Shown one piece after another: positions 39,029 through 48,089 of a stretch of DNA of 64,000 bases. The notes beneath the pieces are model-generated. The model ran no database searches and was not told the DNA's origin. It saw nothing but the letters and a program-made list of their open reading frames with translations. The DNA comes from Plasticicumulans lactativorans. Its GTDB lineage: Bacteria; Pseudomonadota; Gammaproteobacteria; Competibacterales; Competibacteraceae. The position numbers were made by a program, and so were the translations under genes. Within the stretch, counting starts at the first letter, position 1. Every line of letters starts with the position of its first letter. The stretch spans positions 1-64,000 of the forward strand of contig NZ_SLWY01000019.1 in NCBI RefSeq assembly GCF_004341245.1. The letters run 5' to 3'.

Positions 39029-40756
39029 TCAGCGGGCGGCGAGGTAGGCGCGCCAGCCGCCGTAGGCGGTGATGTCGGTGGCCTCGGCGAGCGCGTGGCC
39101 CTCGCAGATGAAGCCCTTCACCCAGCGCCCGTCGGCGAGTTCCACGCTGCCGATGCCGAGCGGCGCGGGGATGCCGGCCATGAAGCTGCCGAGCGTGGCG
39201 AGCGGCAGCCGCCACACCTCGACGGCGATCGCCGTGCCGGCGGCGGGGTCGCGCACCAGCCCCGGGCGGTACGGCGGGCCGCCGGCGAGCGCGTACAGCC
39301 GGTACGCCGGCGCGGTGTGGGTGGCCTCGACCAGTGTCGCGCCGCGCTCGGTGAGCTGGTGGTTGAGCGGCAGCCCCGACAGGTGCGCGCCGCACACCAG
39401 CAGTTCGAGGGTCTCTGCCGGCGCCGCGGCGGCGAAGCGCGCGCCGAAGGCGAGCAGGCGGCGGTCGTGGCCGGCCGGCGCGAACAGCGTGACGCCCCAG
39501 GGCAGGCCGTTCGGCAGGCGCCCGGCGCCGGGCACCGCCAGCGCCGCATAGTCGAGCAGGTTCATGAAGTTGGTGTAGATGCCGAGGTTGGCGTTGAGGC
39601 GGATCGGGTCGGCCTCGACCTCGCGGATGCGGTAGTGCGTGGGCGCGGTCGGCGTCAGCACGAAATCCAGCTCGGCGAGCACCGCGTCGGTGCGCCGCTT
39701 GAGTTCGAGCAGCCGGTACTGCGCCTGGAACGCCGCCACCGCGCCGAGCCCGGCGGCCGGCTCGATGATCGCGCGCGTCACCGGCAGCAGCGCGTCGGGC
39801 CGCGCCTGGATGAAGTCGGCGATCGCGGCGTAGCGCTCGGCCACCCACGGCCCCTCGTAGAGCAGGCGCGCGGCCTCGCGGAACGGCGTGAAATCGATCG
39901 CCACCGCCTCGCCGCCGGCGGCGACCATCTGCGCGACCGCGCCGGCGAAGGCCGCGGCCATGTCGGCATCGCCGCAGAATTCGAGCTGCCCGGCGGCCGG
40001 CACGCCGAAGCGGAAGCGCGCCGGGGTGTCGGCCGGCACCAGCGCGAGTTCGCGGGCGTAGATGTCCTCGGCGTCGAAGCCGGCGGCGACGTCGAGCACC
40101 GCGCGCGCATCGACGGTGTCGAGGGCGAAGATCGAGAGGCAGTCGAGGCTGCGGCAGGCCGGCACCAGCCCGCGCGCCGACAGGAGCCCCTTGCTCGGCT
40201 TGACGCCGACCAGCGCGTTGAGCCCCGCCGGCACCCGCCCCGATCCCGCCGTGTCGGTGCCGAGCGCGAAGCTCGCCAGCGCGTGCGCGACGGCGACCGC
40301 CGAGCCGCCGCTGGAGCCGCCGGAGACGTACTCCGGGTTGTAGGCGTTGCGGGTGGCGCCGTAGGGCGAGCGCGCGCCGACCAGGCCGGTGGCGAACTGG
40401 TCGAGGTTGGCCTTGCCGACCGGGATCGCGCCGGCGGCGACCAGGCGCTCGACCACGTGCGCCGAGCGCTCGGGCAGGTAGGCGTAGGCCGGGCAGGCGG
40501 CAGTGGTCGCCACGCCGGCGAGGTCGATGTTGTCCTTGATCGCGAACGGCACGCCGTACAGCGGCAGGCTGGTCGGTTCGCGGCCGTCGAGGGCGGCCAG
40601 GTAGGGTTCGAGCTCGGCCGCGGTCAGCGTGCTGATCCAGATGTTGTCGTCGGCGTGCAGCGGGATGCGCGCGAGGATGTCGGCGATCACGCCGCGCGGC
40701 GTGCGGGTGCCGGCGACGTAGTCGCGGCGCAGGCTCGAAAGGCTCAGGTCGATCAT
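39029..40756 (-). CDS. atzF: Allophanate hydrolase
   Basis: Converts allophanate to ammonia and CO2. The 575-residue protein is an amidase-signature enzyme with the Lys-cis-Ser-Ser triad K74 (YGVPFAIKDNID), S148 (SGGSSGGSA) and S172 (GTDTAGSGR), spaced as in fatty-acid amide hydrolase. The AtzF-type C-terminal domain follows (HLSGLPLNHQLTERGA ... GSVELADGRWVKGF). There is no urea carboxylase fused to it. It is the last gene of the biuret operon and the only allophanate hydrolase in the window, so it probably also serves the guanidine operon. ATG 40756 gives the natural N-terminus. Confidence 0.94.
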   Translation of the reverse strand: MIDLSLSSLRRDYVAGTRTPRGVIADILARIPLHADDNIWISTLTAAELEPYLAALDGREPTSLPLYGVPFAIKDNIDLAGVATTAACPAYAYLPERSAHVVERLVAAGAIPVGKANLDQFATGLVGARSPYGATRNAYNPEYVSGGSSGGSAVAVAHALASFALGTDTAGSGRVPAGLNALVGVKPSKGLLSARGLVPACRSLDCLSIFALDTVDARAVLDVAAGFDAEDIYARELALVPADTPARFRFGVPAAGQLEFCGDADMAAAFAGAVAQMVAAGGEAVAIDFTPFREAARLLYEGPWVAERYAAIADFIQARPDALLPVTRAIIEPAAGLGAVAAFQAQYRLLELKRRTDAVLAELDFVLTPTAPTHYRIREVEADPIRLNANLGIYTNFMNLLDYAALAVPGAGRLPNGLPWGVTLFAPAGHDRRLLAFGARFAAAAPAETLELLVCGAHLSGLPLNHQLTERGATLVEATHTAPAYRLYALAGGPPYRPGLVRDPAAGTAIAVEVWRLPLATLGSFMAGIPAPLGIGSVELADGRWVKGFICEGHALAEATDITAYGGWRAYLAAR

Positions 40757-40781
40757 GGTTCCGTCACGGGTGGCTGCGGGG

Positions 40782-41465
40782 TCAGGGCAGGTGTGCGAGC
40801 AGCGTGGCCGCATCGGCCACGGCGCCGAACACGCCGCCCTGCATTTTGATCATCTTGATCGCCGCGAGGTGATTGCCGTGGTCGGTGGCGCCACAGCAGT
40901 CCTCCAGCAGCAGGCACTCGAAGCCGCGGTCGTTGGCCTCGCGCATCGTCGTGTGCACGCAGACGTCGGTGGTGATGCCGGCGAGCAGCAGGTTGCGGAT
41001 GCCGCGCGTGTGCAGGATCAGCTCCAGGTCGGTGGCGCAGAACGAGCCCTTGCCGGGTTTGTCGATGACGATCTCGCCGGGCGCCGGCGCGAGTTCGGGG
41101 ATGATCTCCCAGCCCGGCTCGCCGCGCACCAGGATGCGCCCGCACGGCCCGGCGTCGCCGATGCCGGCGCCGATGCGCTGCGAGCGCCAGCGCTTGTTCG
41201 CCGGCAGGTCGGCGAGGTCCGGGCGGTGGCCCTCGCGGGTGTGGATGATGGTGTAGCCGCGCGGGCGCAGCGCCGCCAGCACCTGCGCGATCGGCCCGAT
41301 CGGCGCGCGCGTCAGCGACAGGTCGTAGCCCATCGCGTCGACGTAGCCGCCCTCGCCGCAGAAGTCGGTCTGCATGTCGATGACGATCAGCGCGGTGTTG
41401 CCCGGCGCCAGGCGGCCATCGAAGGGCCAGGGGTAGGGGTCGGCGGGGATGAAGGTCTCGCTCAT
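40782..41465 (-). CDS. biuH: Biuret amidohydrolase
   Basis: Isochorismatase-fold cysteine hydrolase of 227 residues converting biuret to allophanate plus ammonia. From memory of the Rhizobium leguminosarum enzyme the match is close throughout: [67 protein letters not shown] and [19 protein letters not shown]. The catalytic triad is D30, K136 and C169, the same spacing as D36/K142/C175 there. It starts inside the upstream cupin stop (ATGA overlap) and is followed 25 bases on by atzF, which uses its product. Confidence 0.9.
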   Translation of the reverse strand: MSETFIPADPYPWPFDGRLAPGNTALIVIDMQTDFCGEGGYVDAMGYDLSLTRAPIGPIAQVLAALRPRGYTIIHTREGHRPDLADLPANKRWRSQRIGAGIGDAGPCGRILVRGEPGWEIIPELAPAPGEIVIDKPGKGSFCATDLELILHTRGIRNLLLAGITTDVCVHTTMREANDRGFECLLLEDCCGATDHGNHLAAIKMIKMQGGVFGAVADAATLLAHLP

Positions 41466-41842
41466 GGCTGCTCTCCGGGGCGGTCGACGGCTGCGGGGTC
41501 TTCGAGGAAGCGCACGGGCCGCTCCCAGACGATCAGCACCAGGCAGCCCTCGTCGCTCCACACGTGGTGGCGGCTGCCCGGCGGGTTGACGACGAGGCTG
41601 CCGGCCGGGTAGCGCCCGCGCGGATCGCTCTGCGCGCCCTCCAGCACCAGGATCAGCTCGTGGCCGACGTGTTCGTGGGCGGGCACCCGCGCGCCCGGCG
41701 CGTAGCGCAGGTAGGCTGCGGTGAAGCCGCCGTCGGCGGCGCGGTAGACCGGGGCGATGGCGACGTCCGGGCGCAGCGGCGCCCAGTCGAGCGCGGCCGG
41801 CGCGTTGCCGAGGGCGGCGGCGAGCACGGTCTGCGCGTTCAT
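41462..41842 (-). CDS. Cupin-domain protein (ChrR-like)
   Basis: A 126-residue single cupin. The metal-binding motif is visible as [18 protein letters not shown] (two His and Glu, then a later His in [11 protein letters not shown]). It overlaps its neighbours by four bases on each side (ATGA), so it belongs firmly to the two-hydrolase operon. Similar small cupins act as metalloenzymes or sensors. A role in handling an unstable carboxylated intermediate or in regulation is possible, but this is pure inference. Confidence 0.82.
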   Translation of the reverse strand: MNAQTVLAAALGNAPAALDWAPLRPDVAIAPVYRAADGGFTAAYLRYAPGARVPAHEHVGHELILVLEGAQSDPRGRYPAGSLVVNPPGSRHHVWSDEGCLVLIVWERPVRFLEDPAAVDRPGEQP

Positions 41843-42501
41843 GCCAGCGCCGCCGCGAACGCCGCGAGCGGCGCGGTCCAGCCGACGATGCCGCCCTGCG
41901 CGGCGATCATCGCCAGCGTCGCCGCCTTGAACGCGGGGAAGTAGCTCGCGGTGGCCTCGTCGATCAGCAGGCACTCGTAGCCGCGGTCGTTGGCCTCGCG
42001 CATCGAGGTCTGCACGCACACCTCGGTGGTGACGCCACCGAACACCAGGTGGGTGATGCCGCGCGCGCGCAGCCGTTCGTCGAGCCCGGTGCGGTAGAAC
42101 GCGCCCTTGCCGGGCTTGGCGATCACCGTCTCGCCGGGGTGCGGCGCGCAGGCCGGCACGAAGTCGTTGCCCGGCTCGCCGTCGATCAGGATGCGCCCCA
42201 TCGGCCCGCGGTCGCCGATGCGCAGGCTCGCCGCACCGCGCAGGCGCTTGGCCGGCGGACAGTCGGCGAGGTCGGGCCGGTGCGCCTCCTTGGTGTGGAT
42301 GACGGCGATGCCGTGCGCGCGGCACAGCGCGAGCAGGCGCGCGGCGGGCTCGACGCAGGCTTCGAGCCGGCTGACGTCGTTGCCGAGCGCCTCGCCGAAG
42401 CCGCCGGGCTCGATGAAGTCGCGCTGCATGTCGATCATCACCAGCGCGGTGGACGCGGGTTCGAAGGCGTAGGGGCCGGGGTCGGCGGCGAGTCGAGGCA
42501 T
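41839..42501 (-). CDS. Isochorismatase-family cysteine hydrolase, candidate triuret hydrolase
   Basis: A 220-residue paralogue of the downstream biuret hydrolase with the full catalytic triad: D24 ([10 protein letters not shown]), K129 ([14 protein letters not shown]) and C162 ([19 protein letters not shown]). It shares HRPDLAD, the [15 protein letters not shown] region and [11 protein letters not shown] with BiuH but differs around the pocket ([13 protein letters not shown] instead of [14 protein letters not shown]). A triuret hydrolase (TrtA) of this superfamily is known to feed BiuH and AtzF, and a paralogue in this operon position fits that role. Ureidomalonate- or nicotinamidase-type activity is the alternative. 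Confidence 0.8.
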   Translation of the reverse strand: MPRLAADPGPYAFEPASTALVMIDMQRDFIEPGGFGEALGNDVSRLEACVEPAARLLALCRAHGIAVIHTKEAHRPDLADCPPAKRLRGAASLRIGDRGPMGRILIDGEPGNDFVPACAPHPGETVIAKPGKGAFYRTGLDERLRARGITHLVFGGVTTEVCVQTSMREANDRGYECLLIDEATASYFPAFKAATLAMIAAQGGIVGWTAPLAAFAAALA

Positions 42502-42514
42502 GCGGCGCTCCGCT

Positions 42515-44020
42515 TCAGTGGGCGGCCATGTGGCGGCCGAGGGTGTGACGGTCGGCGGCGGCGGGGGTGGTCTCGTGGACGATGCGCCCGCCGCTGATCA
42601 CCAGCACGCGGTCGGCCAGCGCGAGGATCTCGTCGAGGTCCTCGCTGACCAGCAGCACCGCGGCGCCGGCGTTGCGCGCCGCCATCAGCCGCTGGTGGAT
42701 CGCCGCCGCCGAGGCGAAGTCGAGCCCGAACACCGGGTTGGCGACGATCAGCAGCGCCCGCGGCTGCGCCAGCTCGCGCGCCAGCACGGCGCGCTGCACG
42801 TTGCCGCCGGAGAGCGCGGCGATCGGCGCGTCGGGCCCCGGCGTGCGCACCTGGAAGGCGGCGATCAGCTCGCGCCCGCGCGCGCGGATCGTGCCGCGGC
42901 GCAGCCAGCCCAGGCGCGTCTGCGGCGGGCGGTCGAAGCTGCGCAGCGCGAGGTTGTCGGCGACGCTCATCTGCGGCACGCAGGCGTTCTTCAGCGGCTC
43001 CTCGGGCAGGCTGGCGAGCCCGGCGCGGTCGATCTCGGCGCGCGAGCCGCGGTACGCCGCGCCGTCGACCTCCAGCACCCCGGCGGCGACCGCGCGCTGG
43101 CCGAGCAGCGCCTCGACCAGCTCGCGCTGGCCGTTGCCGGAGACGCCGGCGAGGCCGACGATCTCGCCGGCGCGCACGTCGAAGCCCATGCCGGCGACCG
43201 CGGCCACGCCCTTGTCGTCGTGCACCGCGAGGTCGGCGACGCGCAGCCGCGTCACCCCCGGCACGCGCGCCGCGCGCGCCGGCGGCTCGGGCAGCGCCTC
43301 GCTGCCCATCATCAGCGCCGCCATGCGCTCGCGGCCGAGCTCCGCCACGCCGCCGCGGCCGACGTAGCGGCCGCGGCGCAGCACCGTGACCTCGTCGCAG
43401 AACGCCTCCACCTCGCGGAACTTGTGGCTGATCATCAGCACGCTGAGGCGCCCGGCGCGGGTCAGCCCGTGCAGCAGGCCGAGCACCTCGTCGGCCTCCT
43501 GCGGCGTCAGCACCGAGGTCGGCTCGTCGAGGATCAGGAAGCGGCGGTCGAGGTAGAGTTGCTTGAGGATCTCGGCCTTCTGCTTCTGCCCGGCGGCGAG
43601 CGTCGCCACCGGCGCGTCGAGCGGCACGTGCAGCGGCGCGGTGTCGAGGAAGGCTTCGAGGCGCGCGCGCTCGGCGGCCCAGTCGAGCACCGCCGGCAGC
43701 CGCGGGCGCGCCAGCACCAGGTTTTCGAGCACGCTCAGGCCCGGTGCGAGCGTGAAGTGCTGGTAGACCATGCCGAGGCCGAGCGCGTCGGCATCGGCGG
43801 GGTGGCGGATCTCGCGCTCGCGCCGGTCGACCAGGATCGCACCCTCGTCGGGCATCTGGTAGCCGACGATGCACTTCACCAGCGTGCTCTTGCCGGCGCC
43901 GTTCTCGCCGAGCAGCGCGTGGAAGCTGCCGGCGGCGACCTTCGTCGACACCCCCTGCAGCGCGACGAAGTCGCCGAAGCGCTTGCCGAGGTCGACGACC
44001 TCCAGTTCCAGTGCGGCCAT
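42515..44020 (-). CDS. ABC transporter double ATP-binding protein (BMP/nucleoside type)
   Basis: A 501-residue ATPase with two nucleotide-binding domains. The first has [34 protein letters not shown] (signature) and [13 protein letters not shown]. The second is degenerate as usual for sugar/nucleoside importers, with [16 protein letters not shown] and [16 protein letters not shown]. It is 11 bases downstream of its permease gene and 13 bases upstream of the cysteine hydrolase gene. With the BMP receptor it forms an importer whose likely cargo, from context, is a ureide such as biuret or triuret, although the family classically carries nucleosides. Confidence 0.9.
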   Translation of the reverse strand: MAALELEVVDLGKRFGDFVALQGVSTKVAAGSFHALLGENGAGKSTLVKCIVGYQMPDEGAILVDRREREIRHPADADALGLGMVYQHFTLAPGLSVLENLVLARPRLPAVLDWAAERARLEAFLDTAPLHVPLDAPVATLAAGQKQKAEILKQLYLDRRFLILDEPTSVLTPQEADEVLGLLHGLTRAGRLSVLMISHKFREVEAFCDEVTVLRRGRYVGRGGVAELGRERMAALMMGSEALPEPPARAARVPGVTRLRVADLAVHDDKGVAAVAGMGFDVRAGEIVGLAGVSGNGQRELVEALLGQRAVAAGVLEVDGAAYRGSRAEIDRAGLASLPEEPLKNACVPQMSVADNLALRSFDRPPQTRLGWLRRGTIRARGRELIAAFQVRTPGPDAPIAALSGGNVQRAVLARELAQPRALLIVANPVFGLDFASAAAIHQRLMAARNAGAAVLLVSEDLDEILALADRVLVISGGRIVHETTPAAADRHTLGRHMAAH

Positions 44021-44031
44021 CGGCCCCTCCG

Positions 44032-44943
44032 CTAGCGGCTCAGCCGCAGTTCGCCCGGCGCGCCGGTGCGCTCGCTGGCAAAGGCCATCAGCGCGAGCGT
44101 CAGCACGTAGGGGGCGGCGTTGAACAGGTGGTAGGCACCGGTGACGCCGGCGGCCTGCAGCGCCGGGCCGAGCGCGCCGGCGCCGCCGAACAGCAGCGCG
44201 GCGTACAGGCAGCGCCACGGCTGCCAGCGCGCGAACACCACCAGCGCCACCGCCATCAGCCCCTGGCCGCTCGACAGCCCCTCGTTCCAGCTCCCCGGGT
44301 AGAACAGCGACAGCGACGCCCCGCCGATGCCGGCGAGCGCGCCGCCGAGCGCGGTCGCGCTCAGGCGCAGGCGCAGGATCGGCAGGCCGAGCGCGCGCGC
44401 GGTGTCCTGCGAATCGCCGACGCAGCGCAGCGCGAGCCCCCAGCGCGTGCGCGTCAGCGCCAGGTGCATCAGCGCGCAGGCGGCGAGCCCGAGCGGGAAC
44501 AGCACGTTGATGCGCAGCGCCTCGCGCACGAGCGGGTTGCTGCTCCAGGCGCCGAGCTCGAACGCCGGCAGCCCCGGCGCGCGCGGCTGGATGAACGGCT
44601 TGCCGAGGAAGAACGCCAGGCCGATGCCGAGCAGCATCAGGCCGATGCCGACGGCGATGTCGTTGACCCGCGGCAGGCTGCAGATCAGCCCGTGCAGCAG
44701 CCCGAGCAGGCCGCCGGCGACGATCGCCGCCAGCAGCCCGAGCCACGGCGAGCCGCTCAGCACCGCGCCGCCGTAGGCGCTCATCGCGCCCATCACCAGC
44801 GCGCCTTCGAGGCCGAGGTTGATGCGCCCGCCGCGCTCGGTCAGGCATTCGCCGAGGCTCACGAACAGGAACGGCGAGCCGGCGCGGATGGCGCCGGCGA
44901 ACACCGCCAGCGGCACGGCCCAGAGATCGACGTCGGCGCTCAT
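44032..44943 (-). CDS. ABC transporter permease (BMP-type, second subunit)
   Basis: A 303-residue inner-membrane permease of the branched-chain/sugar class, with about 8-9 helices. Landmarks are SLGECLTERGGRINLGLEGALVMGAM, the GINDIAVG-like segment PRVNDIAVGIGLMLLG and GLALRCVGDSQDTARALGL near the ATPase-coupling loop. It overlaps the first permease by ATGA (44940-44943), indicating coupled translation of the pair. Confidence 0.92.
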   Translation of the reverse strand: MSADVDLWAVPLAVFAGAIRAGSPFLFVSLGECLTERGGRINLGLEGALVMGAMSAYGGAVLSGSPWLGLLAAIVAGGLLGLLHGLICSLPRVNDIAVGIGLMLLGIGLAFFLGKPFIQPRAPGLPAFELGAWSSNPLVREALRINVLFPLGLAACALMHLALTRTRWGLALRCVGDSQDTARALGLPILRLRLSATALGGALAGIGGASLSLFYPGSWNEGLSSGQGLMAVALVVFARWQPWRCLYAALLFGGAGALGPALQAAGVTGAYHLFNAAPYVLTLALMAFASERTGAPGELRLSR

Positions 44944-46037
44944 CGCGGGCGCCTCCGCCGGATGCGCTGCGCCACGGCCTGGAACAGCGGCTCGGCGACC
45001 AGGATCGACAGGAACAGGAAGCCCTGCAGCACGTTGACGGTGGCATCGGGCAGGCCGAGGCGGCGCTGCAGCAGCCCGCCGCTCGCCGCCACGCCGCCGA
45101 CCAGCAGCGCCGTCGGCAGGATCGCCAGCGGCTGCTGGCGGGCGACGAAGGCGACCAGGATGCCGGCGTAGCCGTAGCCGGCGGCGAGCGCGCTGTTCGC
45201 CGCGCCGTGCACCGCGGCGACCTCGATCATGCCGGCGAGCCCGGCCGCGGCACCGCCGAGCCCGCAGGCGGCGATCGCCAGGCGCCCGACCGGCAGCCCG
45301 ACCATGCGCCCGGCACGCGGGTTGCCGCCGGCGACCTTGAGGCCGAAGCCCCACGGCGTGTGGTGGATCAGGAGGTGCGCGAGCACGCAGGCGAGCACGC
45401 CGATCACCAGCCCCGCGTGCACGCCGCTGCCGGCGAGCTCGCCGAGGCGCGCCGCGTCGGGCAGCGCCGGCGTCGACGGCTTGTTGAGGCTGGCCGGGTC
45501 GCGCAGCGGGCCTTCCACCAGGTGCTTGAACAGCGCCGCCGCGATGTAGGCGAGCAGCAGGCTGCCGATCGCCTCGTTGACGCCGCGCCGCTCGCGCAGC
45601 AGGCCGACCAGGCCGATCCACACGCCGCCGGCGAGCGCGCCGGCGAGCGCCATCGGCAGCAGCGCCATGCCACCGAGGCCGCCGAGGTGCACGCCGAGCG
45701 CCGCCGCGGCGAGCCCGCCCATCAGCACCGCACCCTCGCCGCCGATCACGATCAGCCCGGCGCGCGCCGGCAGCACCACGCACAGCGCCGTCAGCATCAG
45801 CGGTGCGGCGCGCAGCAGCGTGTTCTGCCAGGCGAAGGCGCTGCCGAAGGCGCCCTTCCACAGCAGCGCGTAGACCGCCAGGGGGTCGTGGCCGGCGGCG
45901 ACGAGGAAGGCGCCGAACAGCAGCGCGGCGAGCGCGAGCGCGCCGACGGTGCCGGCGAGCGCGCGCAGCGCCGCGGCGAGGCGCGGGTCGGGCGCGGCGC
46001 GCAGCACGGCGACGGCGGAAGCGGAGGTGGCGCTCAT
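44940..46037 (-). CDS. ABC transporter permease (BMP-type, first subunit)
   Basis: A 365-residue membrane subunit with about ten helices, including ALLWKGAFGSAFAWQNTLLRAAPLMLTAL at the N-terminal third, IVIGGEGAVLMGGL, RGVNEAIGSLLLAYIAAALFKHLVEGPL and the coupling segment GLKVAGGNPRAGRMVGL. This matches the YufP/NupB type. It starts 16 bases after the receptor gene stop. Confidence 0.92.
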   Translation of the reverse strand: MSATSASAVAVLRAAPDPRLAAALRALAGTVGALALAALLFGAFLVAAGHDPLAVYALLWKGAFGSAFAWQNTLLRAAPLMLTALCVVLPARAGLIVIGGEGAVLMGGLAAAALGVHLGGLGGMALLPMALAGALAGGVWIGLVGLLRERRGVNEAIGSLLLAYIAAALFKHLVEGPLRDPASLNKPSTPALPDAARLGELAGSGVHAGLVIGVLACVLAHLLIHHTPWGFGLKVAGGNPRAGRMVGLPVGRLAIAACGLGGAAAGLAGMIEVAAVHGAANSALAAGYGYAGILVAFVARQQPLAILPTALLVGGVAASGGLLQRRLGLPDATVNVLQGFLFLSILVAEPLFQAVAQRIRRRRPR

Positions 46038-46053
46038 GCGGACCGCCCGCGCC

Positions 46054-47172
46054 TCAGCCCTGCACGCCTTCGACCAGCCAGTCCATGGCTTCGAGGGCGA
46101 CGTCGGTCTGCGCCAGTTCGACGCCGGCGGCGATCACGGTACGGCCCTTGTTGTCGGCGAGCGGCCCTTTGAAGATCGTCAGCGCCCCGGCGAGCATCTT
46201 CTCCTTCGTCGCGCTCACCGCCGCCTGCCCGGCGGCGGACAGCGCCGGCCCGTACGGCGAGGTCTTGATGTAGCCCTCGCGCAGGCCGCCGCGGATGAAG
46301 TTCGGCATCGGCGCGCCGCTCATCGCCGCCTGGACCAGCGTCGTGTACGGCGTCACCCAGTTCCACTGCGCGCCGGTCAGGTAGGCCTGCGGCGCCAGCG
46401 CGCTCTGGTCGGCGTGGTAGCCGCACACCATCGCGCCGCGGCGCGCGGCGGTCTCGACCACCACCTTGGGGCTGTCGACGTGGCAGGTGAGCACGTCCGC
46501 GCCCTGGTCGACCAGGCTGTTCGCGGCCTCGGCCTCCTTGACCGGCATCGCCCAGTCGCCGGTGAAGATCACCCGCGTGGTGATCGACGGGTCGACCGAG
46601 CGCGCGCCCATCGTGAAGGCGTTGATGTTGCGCAGCACCTGCGGGATCGGCTTGGCGGCGACGAAGCCGAGCTTCCTGGTCTTGCTGGCGTGGCCGGCGG
46701 CGACGCCGTTGAGGTACTGGCCCTCGTCGATGTAGCCGAAGAAGCTGCCGGTGTTCTTCGGGTGCACGCCCTCGCGCCACAGCCCGCCGCAGTGGGCGAA
46801 GCGCACCCCGGGGTACTTGGCGGCGACCTTGAGCACGTGCGGGTCGAAGTAGCCGAACGAGGTCGGGAAGATCAGCTGTGCGCCATCGAGCTCGATCATG
46901 CTCTCCATGGTCTTCTGCACCGCGACCGTCTCGGCGACGTTCTCCTCCTCCAGCGCGGTGATGCCCGGCAGCTTGCGGATCTGCGCCGCGGCCTCGGCGT
47001 GCGCCTGGTTGTAGCCGTAGTCGTCGCGCGGGCCGACGTAGATGAAGCCGACGGTGAGCTTGTCGCCGGCCGCCAGCGCGCGCGACCACGGACCGGCGAG
47101 GCTGACGAGGCTGCCGGCCACCACGGCCTGCAGGAAGTGGCGGCGCGAAACGCTGAGCCGGGATTCGGACAC
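46054..47172 (-). CDS. BMP-family ABC substrate-binding protein, Tat-exported
   Basis: A 372-residue receptor. The GTG at 47172 is preferred over the ATG 76 codons upstream because it has an AGGAGGG ribosome site six bases before it and leads straight into a twin-arginine signal (SRRHFLQAVVAG). The mature part has KLTVGFIYVGPRDDYGYN, VQKTMESMIELDGAQLIFPTSFGYFD and VLTCHVDSPKVV, the Bmp/Med fold. Tat rather than Sec export of such a receptor is notable. It heads the eight-gene operon ending in atzF. Confidence 0.92.
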   Translation of the reverse strand: MSESRLSVSRRHFLQAVVAGSLVSLAGPWSRALAAGDKLTVGFIYVGPRDDYGYNQAHAEAAAQIRKLPGITALEEENVAETVAVQKTMESMIELDGAQLIFPTSFGYFDPHVLKVAAKYPGVRFAHCGGLWREGVHPKNTGSFFGYIDEGQYLNGVAAGHASKTRKLGFVAAKPIPQVLRNINAFTMGARSVDPSITTRVIFTGDWAMPVKEAEAANSLVDQGADVLTCHVDSPKVVVETAARRGAMVCGYHADQSALAPQAYLTGAQWNWVTPYTTLVQAAMSGAPMPNFIRGGLREGYIKTSPYGPALSAAGQAAVSATKEKMLAGALTIFKGPLADNKGRTVIAAGVELAQTDVALEAMDWLVEGVQG

Positions 47173-47185
47173 GTCGGACCCTCCT

Positions 47186-47197
47186 GTTGCATGCAAC
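47186..47197. promoter_or_regulatory. Palindromic candidate GntR operator
   Basis: A perfect 12-bp palindrome, GTTGCATGCAAC, lies immediately upstream of the ribosome site of the BMP receptor gene, in the spacer shared with the divergent GntR gene. Its TTGCATGCAA core resembles FCD-type GntR operators (TNGT...ACNA style). Binding here would block the start region of the operon; this is inference. Confidence 0.5.
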
Positions 47198-47392
47198 GAT
47201 GTACGCCTGAAAATGGCTGCAAGCGAGGTGCCATCCATTGATCGACCGCGATAAAGTCCACTGTGACAATCGGTTATGCTGGGCGCTCCGGCCGCGGCCG
47301 CGCGCCATGCGCCCCACGACGGTGCAGAGACGGGGCCCGCGGCACCGTCAACGTGCAGGCCAGCCCCCACAGGAACCAGCGGACGCGAACCC

Positions 47393-48079
47393 GTGAACAC
47401 ACCCAGACCGAGCGCACAGGACGTCTACGACCGGCTGCGCGAACTGATCCTGTCCTTCGAGCTCTACCCCGGCAGCCGCGTCACCGAGAGCGCGCTGGCC
47501 GAGCGCTTCGGCGTCAGCCGCACCCCCGTGCGCGAGGCGCTGCAGCGCCTCGCCAGCGAGGGCCACGTCACCGTGCTGCCCAAGCAGGGGGTGCTGATCC
47601 GCCAGCTCGACGCCGCCGAGCTCGCGCAGCACTACCGGGTGCGCGTGGTGCTCGAACTCGCCGTGCTCGCCGACGTCTGCGCCAACGCGAGCGACGCCGA
47701 CCTGCGCGCGCTCGCCGCCGACTGGGACCCGCAGACGCAGCCGGGGCGCAGCGACGACTTCGCGGTGATGGCGGCGCGCGACGAGACCTTCCACCGCCGC
47801 CTCGCCGAACTCGGCGGCAACCGCGTGATGGCGCAGCTGCTGGAGCAGGTCGGCCACCACATCCGCGCCGTGCGCCGGCTCGACTTCACGCTGAACGACC
47901 GCGTCGAGCGCACCTACGAGGAGCACCACGCGATCGCGCAGTGCCTGCTCGCGCGCGACCTGCGCGGCGCCCGGCGCCTGCTGCGCCGGCACATCGAGAA
48001 CAGCCGCCGCGTCGCCAGCGCGGTCAGCCTCGAACAGCTGCGCCGCGTGCGCGCCGCGGCGCTCGGCGAACCGGGCTAG
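47393..48079 (+). CDS. GntR-family (FCD) transcriptional regulator
   Basis: A 228-residue regulator. The N-terminal winged helix is typical: DVYDRLRELILSFELYPGSRVTESALAERFGVSRTPVREALQRLASEGHV. The C-terminal all-helical FCD effector domain has the metal-ligand pattern (DETFHRRLAELGGN ... EEHHAIAQCLLARD ... LRRHIENSRR). The start is a GTG (47393); a longer frame to 47276 gives an unlikely N-terminus. It is divergent from the ureide-uptake/biuret operon and convergent with the guanidine carboxylase gene, so it most likely controls the former. Confidence 0.92.
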   Translation: MNTPRPSAQDVYDRLRELILSFELYPGSRVTESALAERFGVSRTPVREALQRLASEGHVTVLPKQGVLIRQLDAAELAQHYRVRVVLELAVLADVCANASDADLRALAADWDPQTQPGRSDDFAVMAARDETFHRRLAELGGNRVMAQLLEQVGHHIRAVRRLDFTLNDRVERTYEEHHAIAQCLLARDLRGARRLLRRHIENSRRVASAVSLEQLRRVRAAALGEPG

Positions 48080-48089
48080 CGCTGCCGCC

